From: Amphritea sp.
GTDB taxonomy: Bacteria; Pseudomonadota; Gammaproteobacteria; Pseudomonadales; Balneatricaceae
NCBI RefSeq assembly: GCF_016744155.1
Contig: NZ_JADGEW010000008.1
Span: 1 to 64,000, forward strand
Direction of reading: 5' to 3'
Length of the DNA: 64,000 nucleotides
This document shows, piece after piece, positions 48,311 through 56,944 of the stretch. The notes beneath the pieces are model-generated. The model was not told the DNA's origin. It saw only the letters and a list, made by a program, of their open reading frames with translations, and did no database searches. The stretch's first letter is position 1. Every line of letters begins with the position of its first letter. Made by a program: the position numbers and the translations under genes.

Positions 48311-49264
48311 ATGTTAGTAAATGGCGTGTGGCAAAGTAAGTGGGACCCGGTTCAGAAAAAAGATGAGCTGGGGCGCTTTATCCGTCAGAACAGTGCTTTT
48401 CGTGAAACAATCAGCTCAGATCGGGTCTCTGGAGTAAAGCATGGGGACTTTGAAAATCTTGGCGTCAGGCTTTATGTCGCTTACATCTGCCCCTGGGCGA
48501 CCCGTACCCTGATCGCCCGGTCTTTACTTGGTCTGGAAGAGTATATCCCCGTCAGCATTGTTGACCCACAGATCAGTGATAACGGCTGGATGTTTAACGA
48601 TTACCCAGGTGGTACCGGTAGTCAGCAGGAATCAATAACCTATATTCACCAACTTTATACACAGGCTGACCCGCAATACTCCGGCCGGGCAACAGTTCCT
48701 GTGTTATGGAATACCGAAGAAAATAATATTATCAATAATGAGTCTGCCGATATTGTCCGGATTTTTAACAGTGACTTGCGGCCATTACATACTTCAGAGA
48801 TTGATCTTGCGCCTGAATCGCTGTTGCAAGAGATAGATACCTTTAATGGGCGAATCTACGATACTTTGAATAATGGTGTCTATCGTGCAGGCTTTGCCTC
48901 TACACAGGAAGCCTACGAGGAGGCATATAGCGATGTGTTTACTACTCTTGAGCGGTTGGAAAAATATTTCGAGAAGCGGTTGTATGCGGTAGGAAACCAA
49001 CTTACAGAAAGTGATATTCGTTTGTTCGTCACCCTGATTCGCTTCGATGTGGCTTATTATGGACTATTCAAAACCAATAAGGCTCAGGTTTGCGACTACC
49101 CTAATCTTTCAGCGTATCTGGATCGGTTGTTAAAAATTCCGGCATTTAGTAAAAACACCAATATTGATCATATAAAAGCGGGCTATTACTCCATTAAAGC
49201 TCTGAACCCAACAGGCATTATACCTGCTGGGCCAGAGTTGCCGTGGTTTGATTATTTGAAATAG
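48311..49264 (+). CDS. yqjG: Glutathionyl-hydroquinone reductase (Xi-class GST, YqjG family)
   Basis: A 317-residue Xi-class glutathione transferase. The catalytic CPWA motif (YICPWATRTLIARSL) and the downstream NDYPGGTGSQQE and RFDVAYYGLFKTN segments are diagnostic. The family reduces glutathionyl-hydroquinones back to hydroquinones, rescuing quinones that have reacted with glutathione. This suits a cell making catechols that oxidise to o-quinones. It is followed after nine bases by the extradiol dioxygenase gene. Confidence 0.92.
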   Translation: MLVNGVWQSKWDPVQKKDELGRFIRQNSAFRETISSDRVSGVKHGDFENLGVRLYVAYICPWATRTLIARSLLGLEEYIPVSIVDPQISDNGWMFNDYPGGTGSQQESITYIHQLYTQADPQYSGRATVPVLWNTEENNIINNESADIVRIFNSDLRPLHTSEIDLAPESLLQEIDTFNGRIYDTLNNGVYRAGFASTQEAYEEAYSDVFTTLERLEKYFEKRLYAVGNQLTESDIRLFVTLIRFDVAYYGLFKTNKAQVCDYPNLSAYLDRLLKIPAFSKNTNIDHIKAGYYSIKALNPTGIIPAGPELPWFDYLK

Positions 49265-49273
49265 GAGAGAGTT

Positions 49274-50056
49274 ATGTCAGCAACAAGAGCTCCGGTTATG
49301 TTTATCGGTCATGGTTCGCCCAGATGGGCTCTGTCACCGGGTGAAGCGGCGATACGATTACAGGAGTTCAGTGGTTTTTTTGATCATGTGAAAGCCGTGC
49401 TTGTAATTTCACCCCATTGGATCACCCGGGGAATGTACCTGACGGCTTCTTCTAAGCCTGAAACTATTCATGATTTTGGTGGCTTCGAAGAGGCGCTTTA
49501 TAAACTACAGTATCCTGTTGCCGGTGAACCTGACCTGGCCCGTAAAATTCAATCGCTGCTGCAAGAACAGGGAATAGCTGTTGCTCTGGATGAAAAACGT
49601 GGCTTAGACCACGGTGCCTGGGTGCCGCTTATGCATATGTTGCCTGAGCATACTATTCCTGTATTACAGCTCTCTCTGGATGCAGGTTCTACGCCTGAAT
49701 CGCTGGTGGCGCTGGGCGAGCAGTTAAAGAGTCTGCGTAATGAAGGCGTTGCCGTAATAGCTTCCGGTAGTCTGACGCATAATCTCTATCATATTGGCGA
49801 TGAAAATGGTCCACCGCTGGACTATGTTGTTCGTTTTCAGAACTGGATAAGAGAGCAGGTGATTGCACGAAATATAGCGTCTCTTAGTAGGCCTAATATT
49901 GAGTCAGAGGAGTTTTCAACGGCACATCCAAGTGCAGAGCATTATCTACCTTTACTGATAGCGATGGGGGCCAGCAGTGACGCAGATCAGTTTTCTCTGC
50001 TCGAAAGCCCTGTTTTATATCAAGCGCTGTCTATGGAATCCTATGGATGGAACTGA
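49274..50056 (+). CDS. ygiD: LigB/DODA-type extradiol ring-cleavage dioxygenase (YgiD family)
   Basis: A 260-residue class III extradiol dioxygenase, of the family called 4,5-DOPA dioxygenase. Metal and active-site segments are FIGHGSPRWALSP near the start, ISPHWITRGMYL, LDHGAWVPLMHMLP and SGSLTHNLYHIG, giving the expected histidines. The substrate here is unknown; it may open catechol-type compounds that DmpB does not handle. GGAGAGAG precedes the ATG. It ends the quinone-response block. Confidence 0.9.
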   Translation: MSATRAPVMFIGHGSPRWALSPGEAAIRLQEFSGFFDHVKAVLVISPHWITRGMYLTASSKPETIHDFGGFEEALYKLQYPVAGEPDLARKIQSLLQEQGIAVALDEKRGLDHGAWVPLMHMLPEHTIPVLQLSLDAGSTPESLVALGEQLKSLRNEGVAVIASGSLTHNLYHIGDENGPPLDYVVRFQNWIREQVIARNIASLSRPNIESEEFSTAHPSAEHYLPLLIAMGASSDADQFSLLESPVLYQALSMESYGWN

Positions 50057-50098
50057 TGAAATCATTAACTGGTTACTGAAATTATTGACTATATGATT

Positions 50099-50130
50099 AA
50101 AAAGCCTTGCTTCCGAGCGAGGCTTTTTTT
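50099..50130 (+). terminator. Terminator after ygiD
   Basis: AAAAGCCT-T-GCT, loop TCCG-like, AGC-G-AGGCTTTT, then T run, isolating the meta-cleavage operon from upstream transcription. Confidence 0.85.
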
Positions 50131-50154
50131 TGATTTTTTTCTGTTATTTATAAT

Positions 50155-50200
50155 AAAGCATTATAAAAACAATGTGTTACGTATGTTTTTATAATGCTTT
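50155..50200. promoter_or_regulatory. 46-bp palindrome abutting the second sigma54 promoter
   Basis: AAAGCATTATAAAAACA (50155-50171) and TGTTTTTATAATGCTTT (50184-50200) are perfect 17-base inverted arms around a 12-base centre. It ends eight bases before the -24 element. The centre contains AAACAATGTGTTA, one mismatch from the IHF consensus. There is no T tract suited to termination and a terminator already lies upstream, so a protein-binding role (activator, repressor or IHF) is inferred. Confidence 0.7.
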
Positions 50201-50208
50201 GTGCATTC

Positions 50209-50224
50209 TGGCACAGTGGTTGCT
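50209..50224 (+). promoter_or_regulatory. Sigma54 (-24/-12) promoter of the meta-cleavage operon
   Basis: TGGCAC, AGTGG, TTGCT: consensus -24/-12 spacing, 48 bases before dmpQ. It shares its element type with the promoter at 41931, so the DmpR-like protein probably drives both. Confidence 0.87.
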
Positions 50225-50271
50225 TTTATATTTAGGTGCAATAAATCGAATGAACGTCAAAGGAGATGTTG

Positions 50272-50616
50272 ATGTCGGATCAGGCTACACATTTGATCAA
50301 GGTCGTTAACCGTGATCAAAGCTTTCAATGTGCAGAAGATCAGGTGTTGCTGATTGCTATGGAGCGCCTTAGTGCTGATGCGATCAATGTGGGATGTCGG
50401 GGTGGTGGTTGTGGTATTTGTAAAATTCGTATTCTTCACGGGGATTATGAATGCAAAAAGATGAGTAAAGCCCATATCTCGGAGGCTGAGCAGCAGCAAG
50501 GTTTTGTTCTGGCCTGTCGGGTGTTTCCCCGGACAGATCTGGAAATTGAATCTGATCATCATCAGGCTGTTGAGTCTTCCTACCAAAAAACGGGTGCCAG
50601 GATGGCTGCCAGTTAA
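50272..50616 (+). CDS. dmpQ: Chloroplast-type ferredoxin DmpQ/XylT
   Basis: A 114-residue [2Fe-2S] ferredoxin. ATG 50272 is preferred (AGGAG six bases upstream) over ATG 50266. The cluster cysteines are in [10 protein letters not shown] and LACRV. The XylT/DmpQ family reactivates catechol 2,3-dioxygenase by re-reducing oxidised active-site iron, fitting its place immediately before dmpB. Confidence 0.94.
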   Translation: MSDQATHLIKVVNRDQSFQCAEDQVLLIAMERLSADAINVGCRGGGCGICKIRILHGDYECKKMSKAHISEAEQQQGFVLACRVFPRTDLEIESDHHQAVESSYQKTGARMAAS

Positions 50617-50648
50617 ACAATAAAAAGCAAAGTGCAGAGGAAAACGAG

Positions 50649-51572
50649 ATGAAAAAAGGTGTAATGCGTCCCGGTCATATACAAATCCGGGTTCTGGATG
50701 TTGAAGAAGCTTTGAAGCACTACCGGGATCTGCTGGGCCTGATCGAAGTTGAGCGTGATAGCCAGGGGCGGGCTTATCTTAAAGGTTGGACCGAGGTTGA
50801 TAAGTTTTCCGTGGTACTGCGGGAAGCGGATGAGCCCGGTATGGATTTTGTTGGCTACAAAGTGCTGGATAACCAGACACTGGAAAAGCTGCAGGGTGAA
50901 CTTATTGAGTATGGCTGTAACGTCGAAGAGATTCCTGCCGGTGAGCTGAACGGCTGTGGTCGTCGGGTTCGTTTTGACTCGCCAACGGGGCATATGTTTG
51001 AAATCTATGCTGAGAAAGAACAAACCGGTAAATGGGGCTTGTCCAGTGTAAATCCTGAAGCCTGGCCACGTGGCTTGACAGGCATGAAAGCAACACGTTT
51101 TGACCACTGCCTGCTGTATGGGCCAAACATCGTAGGCACTCTGGATCTGTTTCAGAAAGTTCTTGGTTTCGATCTGGCTGAACAGGTTATTGATCCGGAA
51201 GGCAATAAAGCAGCAGTGTTCCTGACGGCAAGTATGAAAGCCCATGATGTTGCGTTTATTGAATGTCCAGAGCCCGGTAAATTTCACCACGCATCGTTCT
51301 ATCTGGATACCTGGGAAGCAGTGCTCCGTGCAGCAGATCTGATTTCAATGGAAGATGTATCGCTGGATATCGGGCCTACGCGCCATGGTCTGACACATGG
51401 CCAGACTATCTATTTCTTTGATCCATCGGGCAACCGCTCTGAAGTGTTCTGCGGTGGTGATTATCACTACCCGGATCATGAGCCAGTTACTTGGAAAGCA
51501 GAAGATCTCGGCAAGGCTATTTTCTACCATGATCGTGTTCTGAATGAGCGCTTCCTGACAGTTCTGACCTGA
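50649..51572 (+). CDS. dmpB: Catechol 2,3-dioxygenase DmpB
   Basis: A 307-residue type I extradiol dioxygenase that opens catechol to 2-hydroxymuconic semialdehyde. The Fe(II) facial triad is visible in the C-terminal vicinal-oxygen-chelate domain: His in RFDHCLLYG, His in [10 protein letters not shown] and Glu in NRSEVFCGG. Length is identical to XylE/DmpB (307). It is preceded by its reactivating ferredoxin and followed by two hairpins before dmpC. Confidence 0.97.
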   Translation: MKKGVMRPGHIQIRVLDVEEALKHYRDLLGLIEVERDSQGRAYLKGWTEVDKFSVVLREADEPGMDFVGYKVLDNQTLEKLQGELIEYGCNVEEIPAGELNGCGRRVRFDSPTGHMFEIYAEKEQTGKWGLSSVNPEAWPRGLTGMKATRFDHCLLYGPNIVGTLDLFQKVLGFDLAEQVIDPEGNKAAVFLTASMKAHDVAFIECPEPGKFHHASFYLDTWEAVLRAADLISMEDVSLDIGPTRHGLTHGQTIYFFDPSGNRSEVFCGGDYHYPDHEPVTWKAEDLGKAIFYHDRVLNERFLTVLT

Positions 51573-51587
51573 TAAAAATAAGCAGGC

Positions 51588-51642
51588 ACTCCATTATTTG
51601 AAATTAATGGAGTAGCTCGCTATAGGCGGGATTTTTCCCGCC
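51588..51642 (+). other. Two intergenic hairpins between dmpB and dmpC
   Basis: ACTCCATTA/TAATGGAGT (51588-51596 and 51605-51613) and GGCGGG/CCCGCC (51625-51630 and 51637-51642). Neither is followed by a T run, so RNA processing or stabilisation of the dmpQB message is more likely than full termination. Confidence 0.6.
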
Positions 51643-51720
51643 AAGAAAAGTTCTATTGGCTGTGGTTCTCTGAAACTGCAAATGTTTGTCAGATTTATCT
51701 CGAGAATAGCGAGTACAAAG

Positions 51721-53181
51721 ATGCAGGAATTTAAAAACTTTATTAACGGCGAGTTTGTTACAGCAGCCAGCGGTAAAACCTTTGAAAACCGAAATCCGGT
51801 AGATGATAGTCTCATCGGAATGGTTCACGAAGCAGGCTTGCCAGAAGTAGACACGGCGGTTAAAGCAGCAAAGGCGGCAATGAAAGGGCCTTGGGGTAAG
51901 ATGACTCAAGCTGCCCGTATAAAGCTGCTGGATAAAGTGGCTAACCGTATCAATGAACGCTTTGATGAATTTTTGGATGCTGAGTGTAAAGACACCGGCA
52001 AGCCGCACAAAATAGCCTCCCACATTGATATTCCTCGAGGCGCTGCAAACTTCAAAGCTTTTTCTGAAACACTCGCAAATCATCCTACGGAGGCCTTTAA
52101 ACTGGATACTCCTGACGGTCGTGGCGCTCTGAATTATGGCCATCGTACCCCTAAAGGAGTGGTTGCCGTTATAAGTCCATGGAACCTGCCACTGCTGCTG
52201 ATGACCTGGAAAGTCGGCCCTGCACTGGCCTGTGGTAACACTGTAGTGGTTAAGCCTTCTGAAGAGACGCCTGCGACTGCAACCCTGTTGGGTGAGGTGA
52301 TGAACGAGTGTGGCGTTCCGAAAGGTGTATATAACGTTGTCCATGGTTTCGGCGGTGATTCAGCCGGTGCCTTCCTAACGGCGCATCCTGATGTGAATGC
52401 TATTACCTTTACCGGTGAAACGAGTACCGGTGAAACTATTATGCGAGCAGCATCCGTTGGTTTGCGCAATATATCGCTGGAATGTGGTGGTAAGAATCCT
52501 GGTATTGTTTTTGCTGATTGCGATATGGATAAAGCGATCGAAGGCACCATGAGGTCAGCATTTGTAAACTGTGGTCAGGTTTGTCTGGGCACTGAGCGTG
52601 TTTATGTTGAACGGCCTATTTTTGAAGCGTTTGTGCAACGTCTGAAAGCAGAAGTTGAAAAATTAAAGCTAGGAGTCCCTGAAGATTCAACGGTGGATTT
52701 CGGGCCTCTGGTAAGCCAAGAGCACAAAGAAAAAGTCCTTTCATACTACCGTCTGGCTGTCGAAGAAGGTGCAACTATCGTTACCGGTGGTGGTGTGCCG
52801 GATATGGGGGCTGAATTGAATGCTGGTGCCTGGGTTGAGCCCACTATCTGGACCGGTTTGTCAGATGATGCACGGGTTATAAGAGAAGAGATATTCGGGC
52901 CTTGTTGTCATATTCGCCCGTTCGATACTGAAGAAGAGGTGATCGAGCTGGCCAACGATACTAAATATGGATTGGCAGCCGCGATCTGGACTGAAAATTC
53001 TGCCCGGGCTTCTCGCGTTGCAGAAGCGATGGAAGTCGGTATTGCCTGGGTCAACAGCTGGTTCCTACGTGACCTGCGTTCCGCCTTTGGTGGTGCTAAA
53101 GAATCGGGTATTGGTCGTGAAGGTGGTGTTCATGGTCTGGAGTTTTATACCGAACTAAAGAATGTCTGCATCAAACTTTGA
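51721..53181 (+). CDS. dmpC: 2-hydroxymuconic semialdehyde dehydrogenase DmpC
   Basis: A 486-residue NAD-dependent aldehyde dehydrogenase oxidising the ring-cleavage product to 2-hydroxymuconate (4-oxalocrotonate branch). ATG 51721 matches the family start MQEFKNFINGEFV; an in-frame ATG at 51682 would add 13 residues with no support. The catalytic Cys is in NCGQVCLGTERV, the general base Glu in SLECGGKNPG, and the cofactor motif in FTGETSTGETI. The C-terminal KESGIGREGG is typical. Confidence 0.96.
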   Translation: MQEFKNFINGEFVTAASGKTFENRNPVDDSLIGMVHEAGLPEVDTAVKAAKAAMKGPWGKMTQAARIKLLDKVANRINERFDEFLDAECKDTGKPHKIASHIDIPRGAANFKAFSETLANHPTEAFKLDTPDGRGALNYGHRTPKGVVAVISPWNLPLLLMTWKVGPALACGNTVVVKPSEETPATATLLGEVMNECGVPKGVYNVVHGFGGDSAGAFLTAHPDVNAITFTGETSTGETIMRAASVGLRNISLECGGKNPGIVFADCDMDKAIEGTMRSAFVNCGQVCLGTERVYVERPIFEAFVQRLKAEVEKLKLGVPEDSTVDFGPLVSQEHKEKVLSYYRLAVEEGATIVTGGGVPDMGAELNAGAWVEPTIWTGLSDDARVIREEIFGPCCHIRPFDTEEEVIELANDTKYGLAAAIWTENSARASRVAEAMEVGIAWVNSWFLRDLRSAFGGAKESGIGREGGVHGLEFYTELKNVCIKL

Positions 53182-53262
53182 TCTTGTCGAATTAAATGCT
53201 TTTTTCAGCGGCTTCTATTGCAGAGAGCGGCTGAGAAATTCTGACTGAATAGAGAAAATATT

Positions 53263-54048
53263 ATGAATAAAGAACAGATTATCCTCTGTGGTGATGAGCT
53301 GTATGAGGCGATGATTCAGCGCCATACTCTGCGTCCATTCACCGAACGTTTTGACGACATTACCATTGAGGATGCCTATAACATCTCATTGCGCATGATC
53401 GAACGTCGTGTTGCAGCAGGTGAAAAAATTATCGGTAAAAAGATCGGTGTTACCTCAAAAGCGGTTCAGAACATGCTCAATGTTCATCAACCGGATTTTG
53501 GTTTCCTTACCGATTCTATGGCTTATTCAGAAGGCCAGGAGATGCCGATCAGTACACAGCTGATGCAACCTAAAGCGGAAGGTGAAATAGCCTTCATTCT
53601 GAAGAAGGATTTGTTGGGTCCAGGAATAACCAATGCCGATGTTTTGGCTGCGACAGATTGTGTTATCCCTTGTTTTGAGGTGGTCGATTCACGTATCGAA
53701 AACTGGAATATCAAAATTGAGGACACGGTTGCTGATAATGCTTCCTGCGGTCTGTTTATTTTGGGTGATAAGGCAGTAGATCCTCGTAAAGTGGATCTGG
53801 CGACCTGCGGCATGGTCGTTGAAAAGAATGGTTCTATTATTTCTACCGGCGCAGGCGCTGCTGCATTGGGTAGCCCGGTTAACTGTGTTGCCTGGTTAGC
53901 GAACACCTTGGGTGAATTCGGTATCCCGCTTAAAGCCGGTGAAGTTATTTTGTCCGGGTCTTTAGTTCCTCTTGAGCCGGTTCAGGCTGGGGACTTTATG
54001 AGCGTCAGTATCGGTGGTATCGGTTCTGCTTCCGTTCGCTTTGTATAA
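53263..54048 (+). CDS. dmpE: 2-oxopent-4-enoate hydratase DmpE
   Basis: A 261-residue metal-dependent hydratase converting 2-hydroxypenta-2,4-dienoate to 4-hydroxy-2-oxovalerate. It has the fumarylacetoacetase-like fold, with KKIGVTSKAVQNML, PKAEGEIAFIL (metal-binding E-x-E) and EVVDSRIENW. It is paralogous to DmpH downstream; DmpE and DmpH form a complex in CF600. It lies 81 bases after dmpC. Confidence 0.95.
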   Translation: MNKEQIILCGDELYEAMIQRHTLRPFTERFDDITIEDAYNISLRMIERRVAAGEKIIGKKIGVTSKAVQNMLNVHQPDFGFLTDSMAYSEGQEMPISTQLMQPKAEGEIAFILKKDLLGPGITNADVLAATDCVIPCFEVVDSRIENWNIKIEDTVADNASCGLFILGDKAVDPRKVDLATCGMVVEKNGSIISTGAGAAALGSPVNCVAWLANTLGEFGIPLKAGEVILSGSLVPLEPVQAGDFMSVSIGGIGSASVRFV

Positions 54049-54094
54049 CAGCTTGCAACTATCGGCTTCTTATTAGGGGCTTAGGGTGAAATTT

Positions 54095-55006
54095 ATGAGT
54101 AAGAAATTAAAAGCAGTGATTATCGGACCGGGTAATATTGGTACCGATTTGCTGATGAAAATGAAACGTTCCGAGTGGATTGAGCCGGTTTGGATGGTGG
54201 GTATTGATCCGGAATCCGATGGTCTGACACGGGCGCGTGAGATGGGGATAAAAACCACCGCCGATGGCGTTGATGGATTGCTGCCCCATGTGTTGGAGGA
54301 CGACATCCGCGTGGCCTTTGATGCCACCTCTGCTTATGTTCATGCGGAGAACAGCCGCAAATTGAACGAACTGGGTGTGATCATGATCGATCTGACGCCC
54401 GCGGCGATTGGTCCCTTCTGTGTGCCTCCGGTGAATCTGGTGCAGCATGCGAAAGAGCTGGAGATGAACGTCAATATGGTGACCTGTGGCGGCCAGGCGA
54501 CGATCCCGATGGTGGCTGCTGTCTCTCAGGTTCAGCCCGTAGAGTATGGCGAAATTATCGCGACGGTTTCCTCTAAATCAGCCGGCCCTGGTACCCGTAA
54601 GAACATCGATGAGTTCACCCGGACCACTGCGAGCGCAGTCGAAAAAGTGGGCGGTGCGAAAAAGGGTAAAGCGATTATCATTATCAACCCGGCTGAGCCA
54701 CCACTGCTAATGCGCGACACGGTTCACTGCCTTACCGAAGGTGAGCCAGATCAGGCGGCTATCACTGAGTCGGTTCACGCCATGGTGAAAGAGGTACAGA
54801 AATATGTACCAGGTTATCGCTTGGTCAACGGCCCTGTGTTTGATGGCAATCGGGTCTCCATGTTTATGGAAGTGGAAGGTCTGGGTGATTACCTGCCGAA
54901 GTACTCCGGTAACCTGGATATTATGACCGCAGCGGGTCTGCGCACCGCCGAGATGTTTGCTGAAGAAACCAACAGCGGCAACATTACCCTGCCAGCACGC
55001 GGCTAA
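54095..55006 (+). CDS. dmpF: Acylating acetaldehyde dehydrogenase DmpF
   Basis: A 303-residue CoA-dependent dehydrogenase turning acetaldehyde into acetyl-CoA, channelled from DmpG. ATG 54095 (TTAGGG eight bases upstream) is preferred over GTG 54086. The NAD-binding motif [12 protein letters not shown] and the catalytic Cys in [13 protein letters not shown] are intact. Hand-counted GC over three lines is about 55%, higher than in dmpE, and dmpG shares this. Confidence 0.96.
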   Translation: MSKKLKAVIIGPGNIGTDLLMKMKRSEWIEPVWMVGIDPESDGLTRAREMGIKTTADGVDGLLPHVLEDDIRVAFDATSAYVHAENSRKLNELGVIMIDLTPAAIGPFCVPPVNLVQHAKELEMNVNMVTCGGQATIPMVAAVSQVQPVEYGEIIATVSSKSAGPGTRKNIDEFTRTTASAVEKVGGAKKGKAIIIINPAEPPLLMRDTVHCLTEGEPDQAAITESVHAMVKEVQKYVPGYRLVNGPVFDGNRVSMFMEVEGLGDYLPKYSGNLDIMTAAGLRTAEMFAEETNSGNITLPARG

Positions 55007-55022
55007 GTGGAGAAATAAGACA

Positions 55023-56051
55023 ATGAATCTTAAAGATAAGAAAGTAATACTTCACGATATGAGCTTGCGGGATGGCATGCATGCGAAACGTCACCAGATC
55101 TCACTGGATCAGATGGTCGCTGTGGCCACGGGTTTAGATGAAGCCGGAATGCCGCTGATCGAAGTCACCCACGGCGATGGCTTAGGTGGAACCTCGGTAA
55201 ACTATGGTTTTCCAGCGCACAGTGATGAAGAGTATCTCAGCGCTGTTATTCCGAAGATGAAAAACGCTAAGGTCTCTGCATTGCTGTTGCCGGGGATCGG
55301 AACGGTTGATCATCTGCGCATGGCGAAAGATCTGGGTGTAAGCACTATCCGTGTGGCTGCGCACTGTACCGAAGCGGATGTGACGGAACAGCATATCGGC
55401 CTGGCCGCTAAGCTGGAGATGGATACCGTTGGCTTCCTGATGATGGCGCATATGGCCAGCCCGGAAAAGATAGTAGAACAGGCACGGCTGATGGAGTCCT
55501 ACGGGGCGAACTGTATCTACTGTACTGACTCGGCGGGTTACATGCTGCCGGATGAAGTGACAGAGAAGATCGGTCTGCTGCGGGCAGAGCTGAACCCCAA
55601 CACGGAGATCGGCTTCCACGGTCACCACAATATGGGAATGGCGGTAGCTAATTCATTGGCCGCGATTGATGCCGGTGCGATTCGTATAGATGGTTCGGTT
55701 GCTGGTTTGGGTGCCGGTGCCGGTAACACGCCACTGGAAGTATTAGTCGCCACCTTGGTGCGGCTGGAAGCGGACCACGGCATCGATCTGTATAAGATTA
55801 TGGATGTTGCGGAAGATCTTGTAGTACCGATGATGGACCAACCCATTCGTGTCGACCGTGATGCTTTGACGCTGGGTTATGCTGGTGTTTATTCGTCGTT
55901 CCTGCTGTTCGCGAAACGGGCAGAAGCGAAGTATGGGATTCAGGCGCGAGACCTTCTGGTAGAGCTGGGCCGCCGCGGAACCGTAGGTGGACAGGAAGAT
56001 ATGATTGAAGATCTGGCGCTGACAATGGCCAAAGAGAAGGGGTTAATCTAA
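55023..56051 (+). CDS. dmpG: 4-hydroxy-2-oxovalerate aldolase DmpG
   Basis: A 342-residue DRE-TIM aldolase splitting 4-hydroxy-2-oxovalerate into pyruvate and acetaldehyde, and forming a channelling complex with DmpF. ATG 55023 gives the [18 protein letters not shown] start; the longer in-frame codon at 54957 is within dmpF. The metal-binding [10 protein letters not shown] and the [10 protein letters not shown] catalytic motif are present. Its stop shares a base with the dmpH start. Confidence 0.97.
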   Translation: MNLKDKKVILHDMSLRDGMHAKRHQISLDQMVAVATGLDEAGMPLIEVTHGDGLGGTSVNYGFPAHSDEEYLSAVIPKMKNAKVSALLLPGIGTVDHLRMAKDLGVSTIRVAAHCTEADVTEQHIGLAAKLEMDTVGFLMMAHMASPEKIVEQARLMESYGANCIYCTDSAGYMLPDEVTEKIGLLRAELNPNTEIGFHGHHNMGMAVANSLAAIDAGAIRIDGSVAGLGAGAGNTPLEVLVATLVRLEADHGIDLYKIMDVAEDLVVPMMDQPIRVDRDALTLGYAGVYSSFLLFAKRAEAKYGIQARDLLVELGRRGTVGGQEDMIEDLALTMAKEKGLI

Positions 56052-56857
56052 TGGCTGAATCTAAAGAAAATAAGTTAACAAAGTCACAGATCGAAGAGCT
56101 GGCCATTCATCTGGAAACGGCTGAGCTTGAAGCATATGAAGTCACTAAGATCACCAATGACTTTCCGGATATGACTTATAGAGACGCCTTCGATATCCAG
56201 TGGGAAATTCGTCGTCGTAAAGAGGAACGTGGTAATAAAATTGTTGGCATGAAGATGGGTTTGACCTCTTGGGCGAAAATGTCTCAGATGGGTGTTGAAC
56301 ATCCCTGCTACGGTTTCCTAGCAGATTACTTTTCAGTTCCTGAAGGCGGTGAAGTTAAGCATGACGAGTTAATCCACCCTAAGATTGAGGCTGAGCTGGC
56401 ATTTGTGACTAAAGCTCCACTGAAAGGGCCTGGAATCCATATTGGTGATGTACTCCGTGCGACTGATTTTGTAATGCCGGCAGTTGAAGTGATCGATTCC
56501 CGCTATAAAGATTTTAAATTTGATTTGAAATCCGTTATTGCAGATAACTCATCTTCATCTCGCTTTATTACGGGTGGCCGGATGGCCGATGTGGCAGATC
56601 TAGATCTGAAAACCTTGGGCGTAGTGATGGAGATCAATGGTGAGGTGGTTGAAGTGGGCGCCGGTGCTGCTGTGCTAGGGCATCCTGCCGCATCGGTTGC
56701 GATGCTGGCTAATATGCTGGGTGAGCGTGGTGAAGAACTGCCAGCAGGCTCCTTTATTATGATCGGCGCGATCACTGCTGCGGTACAGGTTAATAAGGGT
56801 GATTCCTTCTGTGTTCGCTATCAGGATTTGGGCACCATTAGTGGTAAGTTTGTCTGA
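56051..56857 (+). CDS. dmpH: 4-oxalocrotonate decarboxylase DmpH
   Basis: A 268-residue decarboxylase producing 2-hydroxypenta-2,4-dienoate from 4-oxalocrotonate. It is homologous to DmpE but with the DmpH-type N-terminal helix (ELAIHLETAELEAYEVTKIT) and KMGLTSWAKMSQMGV, PKIEAELAFVT and EVIDSRYKDF. It is translationally coupled to dmpG (TAATG). It is the last pathway gene; no tautomerase gene follows. Confidence 0.96.
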   Translation: MAESKENKLTKSQIEELAIHLETAELEAYEVTKITNDFPDMTYRDAFDIQWEIRRRKEERGNKIVGMKMGLTSWAKMSQMGVEHPCYGFLADYFSVPEGGEVKHDELIHPKIEAELAFVTKAPLKGPGIHIGDVLRATDFVMPAVEVIDSRYKDFKFDLKSVIADNSSSSRFITGGRMADVADLDLKTLGVVMEINGEVVEVGAGAAVLGHPAASVAMLANMLGERGEELPAGSFIMIGAITAAVQVNKGDSFCVRYQDLGTISGKFV

Positions 56858-56887
56858 GTAATCGCTTTTATTATTCAGGTAGCATAG

Positions 56888-56911
56888 CAGCCCCATCTTA
56901 GGGGCTGTTTT
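56888..56911 (+). terminator. Terminator after dmpH
   Basis: CAGCCCC, loop ATCTTA, GGGGCTG, then TTTTG. The next gene starts 34 bases later, so partial read-through is possible. Confidence 0.8.
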
Positions 56912-56944
56912 GTTTTTTGTTTACGTCAATTATTGAGGCAAGTT

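Noticed and set aside
50613..51290. 225-codon minus-strand frame opposite dmpB
   Set aside because: Antisense shadow; the plus strand encodes a full-length catechol 2,3-dioxygenase.
53182..53262. Hidden dmpD between dmpC and dmpE
   Set aside because: The gap is only 81 bases, far too short for the ~280-residue hydrolase or a recognisable remnant.
56858..56944. Hidden dmpI after dmpH
   Set aside because: No frame of about 62 codons starting Met-Pro is present before the ABM gene.
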